DNA of 5,639 nucleotides from JBFKMV01 sp041629655 (GTDB lineage: Bacteria; Acidobacteriota; Polarisedimenticolia; Polarisedimenticolales; Polarisedimenticolaceae). The stretch covers positions 1-5,639 of the forward strand of contig JBFKMV010000244.1 of assembly GCA_041629655.1 (NCBI GenBank), read 5' to 3'. The notes under the pieces are model-generated. The model was given only the letters and a program-made list of their open reading frames with translations. It made no database searches and was not told where the DNA came from. Positions 5,572-5,639 of this stretch are shown in pieces. Numbering within the stretch: the first letter of the stretch is position 1; every line of letters starts with the position of its first letter. Both the position numbers and the translations under genes were made by a program.

Positions 5572-5639
5572 ATGGGTTACCGGCTCGTCGCGCTGGCCGG
5601 CCCGCTCTCGGGCACGGTCATCGATCTGGCCGAGGCCGA
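5572..5639 (+). CDS. N-terminus of a probable FHA-domain protein (cut by window end)
   Basis: Only the first 22 codons are inside the window. The sequence MGYRLVALAGPLSGTVIDLA resembles the first two strands of a forkhead-associated domain, where a pattern like RLV-hydrophobic-L-GPL-G followed by a hydrophobic strand is common. FHA domains bind phosphothreonine peptides and, at the N-terminus of bacterial proteins, are often joined to regulatory or enzymatic domains. The diagnostic GR and SxxH motifs would lie beyond the edge, so this is a pattern-based guess. The start is uncertain. TATGCT at 5560-5565 ends six bases before the ATG and would give a leaderless mRNA. However, the frame is open far upstream, and a GTG at 5491 has GGAGGAG six bases ahead of it, which would add 27 residues. 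Confidence 0.45.
   Translation, partial: MGYRLVALAGPLSGTVIDLAEA

Overview
The window is a GC-rich stretch of bacterial chromosome. Nearly every codon of its genes ends in G or C. It carries six or seven protein genes and no RNA genes, insertion sequences, CRISPR arrays or long repeats. The mix is a secreted repeat-type protein, a DUF819 membrane protein, an ATP-grasp enzyme beside a CocE/NonD hydrolase, a DUF1428 protein and what looks like the start of an FHA-domain protein. This fits a high-GC Gram-negative-type bacterium of the Myxococcota/'Deltaproteobacteria' or Acidobacteriota kind, but the phylum cannot be fixed from this sequence.

Left part, minus strand (1-1690). A truncated secreted protein (402 down to the left edge) lies downstream of a complete 403-residue DUF819 membrane protein (1690-479). 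A plausible sigma-70-type promoter for the secreted protein gene lies between them at 436-464.

Middle, plus strand (1765-4976). A short intergenic region (1691-1764) divides the DUF819 gene from a rightward cluster. First comes a 51-codon membrane microprotein (1765-1920) with no Shine-Dalgarno sequence, which looks leaderless. Next, after 52 bases, is a compact ATP-grasp-like enzyme (1973-2923). Four bases later comes a 682-residue CocE/NonD-type alpha/beta hydrolase (2928-4976). The last two are almost certainly co-transcribed and translationally coupled. A bond-forming ATP-grasp enzyme next to an amide/ester hydrolase suggests that both act on one small amide, peptide or ester metabolite. 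The substrate is unknown. This pair is the most interesting part of the window.

Right part (4989-5639). A DUF1428 (YbaA-like) protein gene on the minus strand converges on the hydrolase gene with only 12 bases between them. Beyond a 223-base intergenic region, a plus-strand gene begins at 5572 and runs off the right edge. Its first 22 residues resemble the first strands of an FHA domain, and it too may be leaderless.
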